A DNA stretch of 64,000 nt from Paraburkholderia monticola. Its GTDB lineage: Bacteria > Pseudomonadota > Gammaproteobacteria > Burkholderiales > Burkholderiaceae. The notes beneath the pieces were generated by a model that was not told the origin of the DNA, did not search any database, and saw only the letters and a program-made list of their open reading frames with translations. The stretch is taken from the NCBI RefSeq assembly GCF_001580545.1, contig NZ_LRBG01000012.1, forward strand, positions 1 through 64,000, given 5' to 3'. Below are positions 54,470 to 63,815 of the stretch, piece by piece (the stretch's first letter is position 1; each line of letters starts with the position of its first letter). Both the position numbers and the translations under genes were made by a program.

Positions 54470-55555
54470 TCAGAAGTAGTGCCGCAGCCCAACCCGGGTC
54501 ACGAACTGTTTATCGGTCGACGATGGCCCCATCGTGGCAATCGATGCGACCGTGCCCGTTGCTCCGCCCGCTTTCTGTCCAGCGAGTTCGAGATAGACAT
54601 CGGTCCGCTTCGACAACAGATGGTCGGCAGCCAGGTTCAGCGAATACCAGTGCGAATCCTCCAGCTTGTCGTAAGACACCTTGGCGGAAAGCGCGACATC
54701 GGGGATCGGCCGATAGTCGCCGCCGACGTGCACGACCTGGTCGGTGGCCGAATGGCCGTTCAGCTTCAGCTGGGTGTTCGTATAGATTGCCGACGCGCGC
54801 CAGTTGCCGAACGCGTACATGCCCGCGGCACCGAGAATGCGCTGATTGTCGACCACCAGCACCGTCGCGGGCGTGAGCCGCTGGCCCAACAGATCGGGCG
54901 CACCCGTGAGGCCTGCGTACACCGGTGCCTTGTTGATGTCGGTCAGCACGATCGCCCCCGAAAACGGTCCGTAGCTATATTGAACATTGCCGCTATACGC
55001 CCGCCCGATATTGGTCGACGACGTTCCCGCGTTCTGACCAAACGAATACATCGTGCCGAACGTCAATCCGCCGAAACTCGCGCTGTTGAATTGCACAGCG
55101 TTATTCAGGCGCTCACCCGAGGTGCGGTCGAGGTCCGCGTTCTGGAACAGCATGATGCCGGTATTGAGGAACGGTGCCATGTACCGTTCCAATTGCAGCG
55201 TGTAGTCATACTGACGACCGAGCAACACATCGCCGACGCTCGACTTGCCGAGGCCGACGTAGGCCTGCTTGCCGAAGATCAGGCCTTGACTCATGGCGCC
55301 CGTGTTCAGCGAGAAGCCGTTCTCGAGTTTGAAGACCGAACGCCAGCCGCCGCCAAGATCTTCGGTGCCGGTGAAACCAAGCGCATTGGCCTTGTTGATG
55401 CCGTCCTGCATCTTGACCACCGAGTGCCCGCCGACGTTATTGATGTAGCTGATGCCGTTGTCGACGCTACCGTAGATCGTGACTGACGATTGGGCGTAGG
55501 CGCCGACGCCGATGGACTGCAGCATCAACATGGCGGCGATGTGGTGTCTCTTCAT
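54470..55555 (-). CDS. Gram-negative general porin
   Basis: The 361-residue protein has a signal peptide ending AYA before QSSVTIYGSVDNGISYINN, the typical start of Burkholderiaceae trimeric porins (OpcP/Omp38 type), and ends in a terminal Phe (RVGLRHYF) as needed for outer-membrane assembly. It probably lets small solutes in. It is downstream of the MFS gene on the same strand (107-base gap), suggesting a shared uptake function. Confidence 0.93.
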   Translation of the reverse strand: MKRHHIAAMLMLQSIGVGAYAQSSVTIYGSVDNGISYINNVGGHSVVKMQDGINKANALGFTGTEDLGGGWRSVFKLENGFSLNTGAMSQGLIFGKQAYVGLGKSSVGDVLLGRQYDYTLQLERYMAPFLNTGIMLFQNADLDRTSGERLNNAVQFNSASFGGLTFGTMYSFGQNAGTSSTNIGRAYSGNVQYSYGPFSGAIVLTDINKAPVYAGLTGAPDLLGQRLTPATVLVVDNQRILGAAGMYAFGNWRASAIYTNTQLKLNGHSATDQVVHVGGDYRPIPDVALSAKVSYDKLEDSHWYSLNLAADHLLSKRTDVYLELAGQKAGGATGTVASIATMGPSSTDKQFVTRVGLRHYF

Positions 55556-55662
55556 TTTATTTTCCTGGCAACGTTCGAGAATTCAAAAAAACAGCTTCCC
55601 CCGGCGGGCGATCGGCCCGCTGGTTTTCCTCGTGGGGTTGGGATGTCTGTGCGGCCGGCGGG

Positions 55663-56979
55663 TCAGGCGTCGATATCGCGGTTCCGCGTTTCCGGCAGCA
55701 GGCTCATGGCGACGAGGCTGATCACGCTGGTGGCCACCACGTAATAAGCGGGGGCGAGGGCGCTATGGGTCACGGCGATGATCCACGTGACGGCAAGCTG
55801 GGTAGTACCGCCGAAGATCGCTGTTCCCACGCCATACGTGATGGCGATGCCGGTACTGCGGAAGCGCGCGGGCATCAGTTCCGGGATGGCGACCAGCCCC
55901 GCGGCGGCACTCGCCGCGGTCAGCGAGGCGAGCACGGCCGTTGCGGCCAGCAGGCTTGCCGCGCTGGGCGCCGTGCTGAGCCACCAGAACATCGGCACGA
56001 TCAGCACGGCCAGCGCGACTCGCGGCACGATCATCGCGACCTTGCGCCCCCATGCATCGCAAATGACCCCGCCGACCAGCCCGAACACGAAGGTCAGCGC
56101 GCCACCGATCAGCACGCTCATCTGCGCCAGCGTGGGGGGCAACTTCAAGACCTGAATCGCGAAGGTCGTCATGTAGTTGCCGACCTGCGACGAAACGGCA
56201 CCGGCCAGCAGAACCACTGTGCCGAGCACGACATAGCGCAGGTTGCCGGACAGGCGGCTGCCGTCGTTTCGCTCGGCCTCTGGCTCACGCGTCTCATCGA
56301 GCGTTTCCGGAATATTGCGGCGAATGTAGGTCGCCACAGGAACGAGCAACAGGCTGAACAGGAACGGAATCCGCCATCCCCAGCTCGCGAGCTGTGACGT
56401 GGTGAGCAGCAGCGAAACGGTGACGCCGATCGTGCCGCCGACAGTCACGGCGATCCCCTGGCTCGCCAGCTGCCAGCTCGTGTAGAGACCCCTGCGATGA
56501 GCGGGCGCAGCTTCGACGAGCAACGCGGTCGACGGGCCGACCTCACCGCCGAGCGCGAAACCCTGCACGAGGCGGCAGATCACGACGATGACCGGCGCGG
56601 CTGCACCGATGATCGAGTAGGCCGGAGTCGCGGCGAGACCCAGGGTGCCGATCGTGATCAGCACGACCGTGAGGATCATCGCGGGCTTGCGTCCCGCCCG
56701 ATCCGCGAAGCGGCCGATCAGGACAGCGCCCAGCGGACGCATCAGAAAGCCGACGCCGAACGTGGCCATCGATGCCAGCAGGCTGCCGAACTCTCCGCCC
56801 GCAGGAAAGAACGCGCGGCCGATATACACGGCGAAAAAAGCGTAGATGACGAAGTCATAGAATTCGAGCGCATTGCCGGCGACGGCTCCGGCGACCGCTG
56901 TGCGGCTGATCGCGGGGCGCGTCTGGCGCACGCTGCTGCCATCCTGAAGGCAGGCGTCGAGTGCACTTGAAGTGGTCAT
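55663..56979 (-). CDS. MFS transporter, metabolite:H+ symporter (MHS) type
   Basis: The 438-residue inner-membrane protein has about twelve helices. It has the MHS-type start GNALEFYDFVIYAFFAVYIGRAFFP and the loop GRFADRAGRKPAM after helix 2. MHS carriers (proline/betaine, citrate, shikimate types) import organic acids or amino acids with protons. It sits between the peptidase-like gene and the porin. GGAGAC precedes the start at 56979. Confidence 0.92.
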   Translation of the reverse strand: MTTSSALDACLQDGSSVRQTRPAISRTAVAGAVAGNALEFYDFVIYAFFAVYIGRAFFPAGGEFGSLLASMATFGVGFLMRPLGAVLIGRFADRAGRKPAMILTVVLITIGTLGLAATPAYSIIGAAAPVIVVICRLVQGFALGGEVGPSTALLVEAAPAHRRGLYTSWQLASQGIAVTVGGTIGVTVSLLLTTSQLASWGWRIPFLFSLLLVPVATYIRRNIPETLDETREPEAERNDGSRLSGNLRYVVLGTVVLLAGAVSSQVGNYMTTFAIQVLKLPPTLAQMSVLIGGALTFVFGLVGGVICDAWGRKVAMIVPRVALAVLIVPMFWWLSTAPSAASLLAATAVLASLTAASAAAGLVAIPELMPARFRSTGIAITYGVGTAIFGGTTQLAVTWIIAVTHSALAPAYYVVATSVISLVAMSLLPETRNRDIDA

Positions 56980-57044
56980 TTCTTGGGTCTCCTTATGGGT
57001 GCCCTTGTTCGCGTCGCGACATCGCGACTGGCTGCAAGGGACGA

Positions 57045-58148
57045 CTACTGGGCACCGCTTCTTCGCAGGCCATTGAGCGACTGCAGATACACCTCGCGTC
57101 CCTGGATCCAGACGGCAAGTTTCCAGTCGTCGCCTGATGGGTAGAACGCGCGCTTGAATGCGGCCTTGATCGAATCGTGCTTCGGCGTGTCCTGGCAGCC
57201 ATAGCGGTGCAGCCAGTGCTCGGATCGCATCGCGAGAATGACGTCCTCTAGAGGATAGGTGCCGAATTCGAGGCACACATTCGTCTGCGTGGCGTGCGGC
57301 AGTTCCTGTGCGAGCGCCGTCTGGATGGGGCCGGTCAGCGCGATGCTGGTCGACGTTCCGGTGCTCACGCGGGTCAGGTTGTCGCCCCACCACTGTCGCG
57401 AGCGCAGCAGCGTGGCGCAATCGTCGGGCGCCGCGAAAATGCGCTCGCCCACGCCGTACGGGCCAAGACCGGTGTGAATGTCGATGGAGCCGATATGGCG
57501 GCTGGCCGCCCCGTATTTGCGCAAGATCGACCGGAACGTCGTGTTGCTCCAGGTCGGCACGACGCCGCCGAAATGCAGCCCGTCCGCGAACGCGTACTGC
57601 CCCAGCGCGACTGCGCGCTGGAAGCCACGCGCGCCGACGCGCTGCTGGAACGCGTTCAGACGCGCTTCGGTTTCAGGGCGCGGCGGCCACTCGGGTGGCA
57701 ACAGCAGATCGTGGATTTCCGCGTAGTCGCGGTTCTCGGGAAGCGGCGCGGAAAAATCGACGAAATTGCGGTTCAGGTCGACGTTTTCGTGCGTGGCCCG
57801 GCGGTTATGCGAAAAGCCATACGGATTGACGGCGTGGATGTGCAGCACGGCCGTGTCGTCGGCGTCGCCTGCCGCCACGTTCGGACCGAGTTCGAGCAGG
57901 CCGGTCTGGATCGCGGAGCCGCAATAACCTTCGACGCCATGGCATCCACTGATGACGATCAGCAAGTTCGATGCTCCGGCGGGTCCGTCGAGCACCACGT
58001 CGGTTGCGAGCGTCTCGCCATCGGCGCCACGTAACGGTAGTTCGTACGAGTCGACACTCAGCGCGCGACGGGCCGCCGCGGCGAGGAATTTCTCACGCGC
58101 CTCGGCATAGCTGTCGCTAAAGAGCGGGTTGAATTGGGTGTGTGTCAC
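57045..58148 (-). CDS. DUF2817 / M14-type zinc carboxypeptidase-like protein
   Basis: The 367-residue protein has a zinc-carboxypeptidase pattern: SGCHGVEGYCG with His-x-x-Glu ligands, the third His in SIDIHTGLGPYG, and a catalytic Glu in CLEFGTYP. It likely removes an amino acid or cleaves an amide bond in the cytoplasm, as no signal peptide is seen. A GTG at 58148 is taken as start because the frame further upstream overlaps the amidase gene; its Shine-Dalgarno is weak. The PuuD-like gene ends 16 bases upstream. Confidence 0.8.
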   Translation of the reverse strand: MTHTQFNPLFSDSYAEAREKFLAAAARRALSVDSYELPLRGADGETLATDVVLDGPAGASNLLIVISGCHGVEGYCGSAIQTGLLELGPNVAAGDADDTAVLHIHAVNPYGFSHNRRATHENVDLNRNFVDFSAPLPENRDYAEIHDLLLPPEWPPRPETEARLNAFQQRVGARGFQRAVALGQYAFADGLHFGGVVPTWSNTTFRSILRKYGAASRHIGSIDIHTGLGPYGVGERIFAAPDDCATLLRSRQWWGDNLTRVSTGTSTSIALTGPIQTALAQELPHATQTNVCLEFGTYPLEDVILAMRSEHWLHRYGCQDTPKHDSIKAAFKRAFYPSGDDWKLAVWIQGREVYLQSLNGLRRSGAQ

Positions 58149-58164
58149 GGTTAGATAGAGCGAG

Positions 58165-58953
58165 TCAGATGTGATGGCGGGATTGCAGGCGCTGCTGTTG
58201 GCGAAGCCGGCAGGCATCGCCAAAGGCGCTGAAGATTGCCCGCGCAAACGGACTGTCGGAGACCCGCATCTCGGGGTGCCACTGCACCCCCAGCGTGAAC
58301 TGCGGCGCCGCTTCGACCGAGATGGCTTCGATCAGGCCATCCGGCGCCGTCGCCTCGACGGTGAGGCCGCGGCCCAATCTGTCGATACCCTGATGGTGCA
58401 ACGAGTTGACCATCGCGTTGGTCTCGCCCGATAGCTTGGCGAGGCGGCCGCCGGGCACGATCTGGATCGCGTGGCGGTCCTCGTACCAACCCGTGAGCGG
58501 CCGGTCGTGATCGCCCTCGCGATGATCGAGGCGACCCGGCTGGTCATGGACCGCACGCTCCAGGCTGCCGCCAAACGCGACATTGAGTTCCTGGAAGCCG
58601 CGACAGATGCCGAGAAACGGCACGCCGGCGTCGACCATACTGGGCAACAGGCGCAAGGAGACCGCGTCGCGAGCCGGGTCGACGGTCGTCGAGGCCGGCA
58701 GCGGCGCCGCGCCGTAGCGCTCGGCCGCGACGTTGGAGGGGCTGCCGGTCAGCACGAAACCGTCGATCGTGTCGATCAGCGTGGCCGCGTCGATCCCTTC
58801 GTCATGAGCCGGCACGATCAGCGGGAGCACCTGCGCCACGTCCGCGAGGGCGCGCACGTAGCCGTCGAGCACCGCATGGGCGGCATGCTTCTGTCGTTCG
58901 AAGAGGTCGGCCACTACGGCGACGACCGGCCTGCGAGGAAGGGGATGAGTCAT
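58165..58953 (-). CDS. Class I glutamine amidotransferase-like gamma-glutamyl hydrolase (PuuD-like)
   Basis: The 262-residue protein has the catalytic Cys117 in LGICRGFQELN and His226/Glu228 in QWHPEM, with GFVLTGSPSNV near residue 65, all typical of PuuD. PuuD hydrolyses gamma-glutamyl-GABA in putrescine breakdown. The operon here has no other puu genes, so the substrate may be another gamma-glutamyl amide. The start at 58953 gives the family N-terminus. It leads the minus-strand operon 58953-54470. Confidence 0.88.
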   Translation of the reverse strand: MTHPLPRRPVVAVVADLFERQKHAAHAVLDGYVRALADVAQVLPLIVPAHDEGIDAATLIDTIDGFVLTGSPSNVAAERYGAAPLPASTTVDPARDAVSLRLLPSMVDAGVPFLGICRGFQELNVAFGGSLERAVHDQPGRLDHREGDHDRPLTGWYEDRHAIQIVPGGRLAKLSGETNAMVNSLHHQGIDRLGRGLTVEATAPDGLIEAISVEAAPQFTLGVQWHPEMRVSDSPFARAIFSAFGDACRLRQQQRLQSRHHI

Positions 58954-59063
58954 GTCGATTACACATTTCGGGATTGTCAGGCCCAGTCTAGTGAGCCTCA
59001 GTATTTGTGTAAATTGCATATAATTGTTGTTTGTCATGCATTCTTTGCAAGTGGTAGATCGCC

Positions 59064-59972
59064 ATGAACACGAGACAGCTTCATCACTTCCTGGCGCTGT
59101 TGAGCGAGGGGACATTGAGTGCCGCCGCGCAAAGCGTTCACCTGAGCCAACCGGCGCTGTCGCGAAGCGTGCGGGCGTTGGAGGAGTCGCTGGGCGCGCC
59201 GTTGTTCGACCGGACCGATCGCCGGCTGCAACCCACTCCGTATGCGTTCACCTTCGCCGAACGGGCGAGGCGGATCGTCTTCGAAGAGAAAGAAGGTTTG
59301 CGGGCCATCGAGTTCATGCGCGCCGGCGGCGCGGGAACCCTGACGTTTGGAATGGGCTCGTCGCTCGCCGGCACGTTGCTCAAACCGATGTTGCTTCAGT
59401 CGCTGACCGCGTCGCCGCAGGTCAAGCTGCGCTCCGTCATCGAAACGTCGGACCAGTTGATGCGCTTGTTGCTCGAGGAAAAACTCGACTTCTTCATTGG
59501 CGACATCCGGGTTGCGGCATGTCATCCCGATGTCGCGATTGAACCGATCTACCGATGCCGGTTCGGCTGGTACGCGCGGATTGGTCATCCTCTGTCGGAG
59601 TTACCGGCGGTCACGCTGAGCGCCTTGAGGCAGTTTCCGTTGATTGCCACCGGTTATCTGGAAGAGACGCTCGCTCGTCGCTTCATGGAGCTGTACGGTC
59701 TGAGCGGCCCATTCGCCGATCACTTCGCGGTGATCGCCAGCGATCTTCCAACCGTCTATGACCTCGTGGCGTCGAGTGACGCGATCGTGACATCGACCGA
59801 TTTTGCGATGCTTGGGGCCCTGCGAAACAACGAGATGCAAGCGCTCGATGTGACGCCGCAGCCGGACATGGAACTGACGCTCGGGATCGTCCGCCTCAAA
59901 GGACGAACGCTCATTCCCGCCGCTGAGCAAGCCTTTGCGATCGTGCGCGAGCGCCTCGGCGCCATTGTGTGA
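59064..59972 (+). CDS. LysR-family regulator, divergent to amidase operon
   Basis: The 302-residue protein has the helix-turn-helix MNTRQLHHFLALLSEGTLSAAAQSVHLSQPALSRSVRALEE and an effector domain of the common type. It is divergent from the PuuD-like gene across 110 AT-rich bases that include TGCAT and ATGCA arms, so it probably controls the amidase-peptidase-MFS-porin operon. Confidence 0.9.
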   Translation: MNTRQLHHFLALLSEGTLSAAAQSVHLSQPALSRSVRALEESLGAPLFDRTDRRLQPTPYAFTFAERARRIVFEEKEGLRAIEFMRAGGAGTLTFGMGSSLAGTLLKPMLLQSLTASPQVKLRSVIETSDQLMRLLLEEKLDFFIGDIRVAACHPDVAIEPIYRCRFGWYARIGHPLSELPAVTLSALRQFPLIATGYLEETLARRFMELYGLSGPFADHFAVIASDLPTVYDLVASSDAIVTSTDFAMLGALRNNEMQALDVTPQPDMELTLGIVRLKGRTLIPAAEQAFAIVRERLGAIV

Positions 59973-59998
59973 GCGAAGCTCGCGAACGCCGAGCGCTG

Positions 59999-61267
59999 CT
60001 AGCCGCTCGCCGACGCAAGCTCCGTCCGCTTGCTCTGCAGGAACCGGCGCACGGCCGGATCGCGCTCGAGGCCGATCGCCAGATCGTACGCGTCGAGTGC
60101 TTGCGCCCTGGCGCCGGCACGCGCGAGCAGATTGGCGCGCGCGGCCCAGTAGGGCTGGTAGTCGGCCAACCGCGGATCGTCCGCATAGGGCGCCAGCGCG
60201 TCGAGGGCCGCCTGTGGGCCGTCGCGTTCCGCCACAGCGAGCGCGCGGTTCACCGCGACCACCGGCGATGCTGCAATCGCGAGCAGCCCATCGTAGAGCT
60301 GCACGACCTCATCCCAGTTCGGGCGACGCGTGCGGCAGCGATGCACGTGCGCCGACTGCAGCGCGGCCTCGAGCTGAAAGCGTCCGATTGCGTTGAGCGC
60401 GTTCGCGCGCCGCAGCAGTGCGTTCGCCGCGTCGATCATCGGCGCGTTCCATGTCGCCGGGTCCTGAGCCGATAGCGGCACGTAGTCGCCGGCCGCATCG
60501 CGTCGCGCGTCTCGCCGCGCCTGCGCGAACAGCATCAGCGCGAGCAGACCCAGCGTCTCGGGTTCCTCGGGAAGCAATTCGACGAGCAATTGCGCGAGAT
60601 ACAGCGCCTCGCCGGCGAGCTCGCGCCTTTCGGTATCGCCGCCGACCGGGTCGGTCCAGCCTTCCGCGTACGTCGCATAGACCGCTTCGAGCACGGCGGC
60701 GAGCCGGCCAGGCAGCTCCTCGCGCTCGGGTACGCTGAACGGAATGCCCGCTTCGCGGATCTTGGTCTTCGCCCGCACGAGGCGTTTGCTCATCGCGGCG
60801 GGCGACATCAGGAACGCGGACGCGATCGTCTTCGCTTCCAGTCCCAACACGACTTGCAGCATCAGCGGGGTGCGAATCGCGGCTTCGAGCGCAGGGTGCG
60901 TGCACGCGAACAACAGCGCAAGCCGCCGGTCGGGCAGCGCGCCCGCTTCGTACTCGTCGATCTCGTCGGCGAGGATCACGAGCTGGTTCGTGACCTCGTC
61001 GCCGACCAGGCGATGGCGCGCGCCGTCGATCGCCCGACGCCGCGCCACCGTCATCAGCCACGCTTCCGGACTCGCGGGGCAGCCGTGCTGCGGCCAGTCC
61101 GCGAGCGCCGCCGCGAAGGCGTCGGCGAGCGCGTCCTCGGCCGCGGCGACGTCGCGCGTGCGCATCGCCAGCAGCGCGACGAGCTTGCCGTAGCTGCGGC
61201 GCGCGACCGCCTCGGCCATCGAACGCGCGCTGTCGTCACCGTCGCGCGCGCCGCCGGACGAACTCAT
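59999..61267 (-). CDS. ECF-type RNA polymerase sigma factor with C-terminal extension
   Basis: The 422-residue protein has sigma-70 region 2 (YGKLVALLAMRTRDVAAAEDALADAFAAAL...PEAWLMTVARRRAIDGAR) and region 4 (LEAKTIASAFLMSPAAMSKRLVRAKTKIR). A long C-terminal domain of TPR-like helices follows (from about residue 200, ending ARAQALDAYDLAIGLERD). This fits the ECF group that is found with DGPF/YCII proteins rather than an anti-sigma factor. The start overlaps the DGPF gene stop (ATGA). Confidence 0.92.
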   Translation of the reverse strand: MSSSGGARDGDDSARSMAEAVARRSYGKLVALLAMRTRDVAAAEDALADAFAAALADWPQHGCPASPEAWLMTVARRRAIDGARHRLVGDEVTNQLVILADEIDEYEAGALPDRRLALLFACTHPALEAAIRTPLMLQVVLGLEAKTIASAFLMSPAAMSKRLVRAKTKIREAGIPFSVPEREELPGRLAAVLEAVYATYAEGWTDPVGGDTERRELAGEALYLAQLLVELLPEEPETLGLLALMLFAQARRDARRDAAGDYVPLSAQDPATWNAPMIDAANALLRRANALNAIGRFQLEAALQSAHVHRCRTRRPNWDEVVQLYDGLLAIAASPVVAVNRALAVAERDGPQAALDALAPYADDPRLADYQPYWAARANLLARAGARAQALDAYDLAIGLERDPAVRRFLQSKRTELASASG

Positions 61268-61632
61268 GCAGAGGGCGCTTCGTACGGCGCGGTCCAGACC
61301 GGGCGCACCTCCATCACGCCGTGCGCCGCGCCGGGACAACGTGACGCCCACGCCATCGCCGCGTCCAGGTTGGGCACATCGATCAGGTAGTAGCCGGCGA
61401 GCTGCTCCTTCGAATCGGAGTAGGGTCCGTCGAGTACCTGCGGCTTGCCGTCGACGAGCCGCACCGTGGTGGCCGTGCTCGTATGCTGCAGCCGGTTCGC
61501 GCCCACCAGCGCGCCCGCTTTTTTCAACGATTCGGTGTATGCGTGATAGGCGGCGACGCCTTGCTGCCGCTCGCTGTCGGTCATCTTGTTCCAGCCGTTT
61601 TCTTCCGAGTAGATCATCAACAGGTATTCCAT
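61264..61632 (-). CDS. YCII/DGPF-domain protein
   Basis: The 122-residue protein has the DGPF motif in VLDGPYSDSKEQLAGYYLIDV, preceded by MEYLLMIYSEENGW. The family is a small dimeric alpha/beta barrel with unproven enzyme activity that accompanies this sigma factor type. The start at 61632 is fixed by GGAGG five bases upstream; longer readings lack a ribosome site. It is translationally coupled to the sigma gene. Confidence 0.9.
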   Translation of the reverse strand: MEYLLMIYSEENGWNKMTDSERQQGVAAYHAYTESLKKAGALVGANRLQHTSTATTVRLVDGKPQVLDGPYSDSKEQLAGYYLIDVPNLDAAMAWASRCPGAAHGVMEVRPVWTAPYEAPSA

Positions 61633-61820
61633 TTGAGCCTCCGTCATGGGGTTGAGGCGGATGAATTGCATCGGCCGCCATCACAATGACGCGCGGGCCG
61701 CTGGCTGACGGACAGGTGGCGTCAAAAAAAGCGCGGACCCGTTCGACGGTGTTTCGCAAGGCATTGTCGGGCGGGCGACGCGCGTTGTCGATGCGCAACC
61801 TCGTGCCGGCGCGCTACCCG

Positions 61821-62738
61821 CTAGAGACTGTCCGGGACGAAGGCCGGCCCGCGATCGGCTGTCAGGATCTCCGAAACGAACTCGATAAAGACGCGGGTCT
61901 TGCTCGGCAAGCGCCTGCCGGCAGCATGAACGGCATGGATGGGCAACGGCGCCGGCGCGAAATCGGCCAACACGCTAATGACCGCGCCGCTCGCGATTTC
62001 CGCTGCAAAGAGCCATGCGGGCGCCTGAACCAGGCCCATATGAGCGAGTACGGCAGCGCGAATCTGTTCCGCGTCGCCAGTGTGAAAATTGCCGGACGGC
62101 ACATGCAAGCCCGGGCCGTCGGCGTTGTCGAAGCGCCAGGCTCGCGGCTCGCGTCTGGGCGCGAAGACGACGCAGATATGCCGGTCGAGATCCTGTGGTC
62201 GCTCAGGGCGCCCGTGCTTTTCGAAGTACTCGGGTGTGGCGACGACCACGACTGGACTCGCGGCCAGATGCCTCGCGATCATCGAAGAATCGGCAAGCGG
62301 CCCGCTTCTGATCGACAGGTCGAAGCCTTCCTCGATCAGATTGACTTTTCTCTCCGTGGCCGACAGATCCACCGACACATGGGGATACCTGGAGAAAAAT
62401 GCCGGCAGGTGCGGCACGACATACAGCCGGCCAAAAACCGGCGCCACGGTGACCCGGATCAGACCGGCCGGGGATAGCTGGCCATGCCCGACGGACGACT
62501 CGAGCTCGTTGAAGTCTCCAACGATGCGCAAAGCCGCTTCATAGACCGATTGCCCAGTCTCGGTCAGCGTCATGCTGCGCGACGTGCGCCTGACCAGTTG
62601 AGCGCCGAGATGGCGTTCGAGCGACGCGATCTGCTTGCTGACCGCGGGCTGACCCACGCCGATTTCGCGCGCCGCGGCGGCGAAACTGCCGCCCTCGACG
62701 ATGCGGATGAAGAGTTTGAGCGCGTCCAGCCGGTCCAT
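61821..62738 (-). CDS. LysR-family regulator, divergent to alpha/beta hydrolase
   Basis: The 305-residue protein has the helix-turn-helix MDRLDALKLFIRIVEGGSFAAAAREIGVGQPAVSKQIASLER and an effector domain with ATERKVNLIEEGFDLSIR of the DsdC/AphB-like group. It is divergent from the hydrolase gene with a 124-base gap, and is its likely regulator. No further target is visible. Confidence 0.9.
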   Translation of the reverse strand: MDRLDALKLFIRIVEGGSFAAAAREIGVGQPAVSKQIASLERHLGAQLVRRTSRSMTLTETGQSVYEAALRIVGDFNELESSVGHGQLSPAGLIRVTVAPVFGRLYVVPHLPAFFSRYPHVSVDLSATERKVNLIEEGFDLSIRSGPLADSSMIARHLAASPVVVVATPEYFEKHGRPERPQDLDRHICVVFAPRREPRAWRFDNADGPGLHVPSGNFHTGDAEQIRAAVLAHMGLVQAPAWLFAAEIASGAVISVLADFAPAPLPIHAVHAAGRRLPSKTRVFIEFVSEILTADRGPAFVPDSL

Positions 62739-62862
62739 CCTCGGTCTCCCGAAACTTCCAGAATGGAATGGATTGTATTCCGGCAAGCGTTCTTCTGGAT
62801 GCGATCTGGAATCGATATCGTCTAGCTCATCGACAACGTGCGCATGCACCGAAGGAGCCATG

Positions 62863-63789
62863 ATGAGCGACGTACAGCAGACGAACCTGATCGAAACGCG
62901 GCACCCCTTGAACGAGGCCGACCGTGAGGCGGTGACATCGGTGCTCGACCGTACCCAGCGGCTGTTTGCGCAGTCCGCTGGAACCCTGCGCGAGGCGTAC
63001 GACGCGATGACCGCACAGACACCCGTGGCGGATGGCGTCGACCTTGAGAGAGTCGAAGGCGCAGACGTAAAGGGTTGGTGGGTGAGGCCCGCCTCTGCGT
63101 TGCCCGACCGCGCGATCCTGTTTCTGCACGGCGGCGCGTTCGTCTTGGGGTCCGCTACGGGTTATCGCGGCTTCGCGAGCCAGATCGCTGTGCGCGCCGG
63201 CATCGACACCTTCGTTCTCGACTATCCGCTGGCGCCCGAGCATCCGTTTCCCGCGGCACACGACGCTGCGATTGACGCGCTGCGGTGGTTGTCCAAGTCA
63301 GGCCTTCGCGACATCGCGCTGGTTGGCGACTCGGCAGGCGCGAGCCTTGCGCTCGCGGCCTTGGGGGCGGACGGGGGGCGGTCGTTGAACGTCGCGTGTG
63401 TCGTCGCTTTCTCGCCGTGGGTCGATCTTGCGTTGACGGGGCCGTCGGCGCGCAATGAAGAGACGCGCGACCCGGTTCTGACCCGACCCATACTCACCGA
63501 TGCCGCCGCCGCGTATCTTGGGGCCGCCGATCCCGCGGACCGGCGCGCGTCGCCGCTGTATGACGTCCCCGAGCATCTGCCGCCGATCGCAATTCAGGTC
63601 GGAACGGAAGAACTGCTGCTCGACGACGCGCTCCGCTACGCGAACGCCGCCGCGCAGCGTGGAAACGCGGTGCAGCTGGAGATCTACGAGGGACTCCATC
63701 ATGTGTTCCAGCGATCCACGCGTGAGCTGGCAAGCGCGCGATACGCATTGGATCAGATCGCGGGGTTTATCTTGCGGTCCCGGAACTGA
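62863..63789 (+). CDS. Alpha/beta hydrolase of the hormone-sensitive-lipase family
   Basis: The 308-residue esterase-like protein has the oxyanion-hole motif LFLHGGAF, the nucleophile Ser in VGDSAGASLALA, the acidic residue near VGTEELLLDDA, and His in YEGLHHVFQ. It should hydrolyse short-chain esters in the cytoplasm. The ATG at 63863-relative choice is the second of two adjacent ATGs (62860 and 62863); the second is better spaced from AAGGAG. Confidence 0.9.
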   Translation: MSDVQQTNLIETRHPLNEADREAVTSVLDRTQRLFAQSAGTLREAYDAMTAQTPVADGVDLERVEGADVKGWWVRPASALPDRAILFLHGGAFVLGSATGYRGFASQIAVRAGIDTFVLDYPLAPEHPFPAAHDAAIDALRWLSKSGLRDIALVGDSAGASLALAALGADGGRSLNVACVVAFSPWVDLALTGPSARNEETRDPVLTRPILTDAAAAYLGAADPADRRASPLYDVPEHLPPIAIQVGTEELLLDDALRYANAAAQRGNAVQLEIYEGLHHVFQRSTRELASARYALDQIAGFILRSRN

Positions 63790-63815
63790 GCGGCTGGATC
63801 TGGTCGCGAAAGGCC

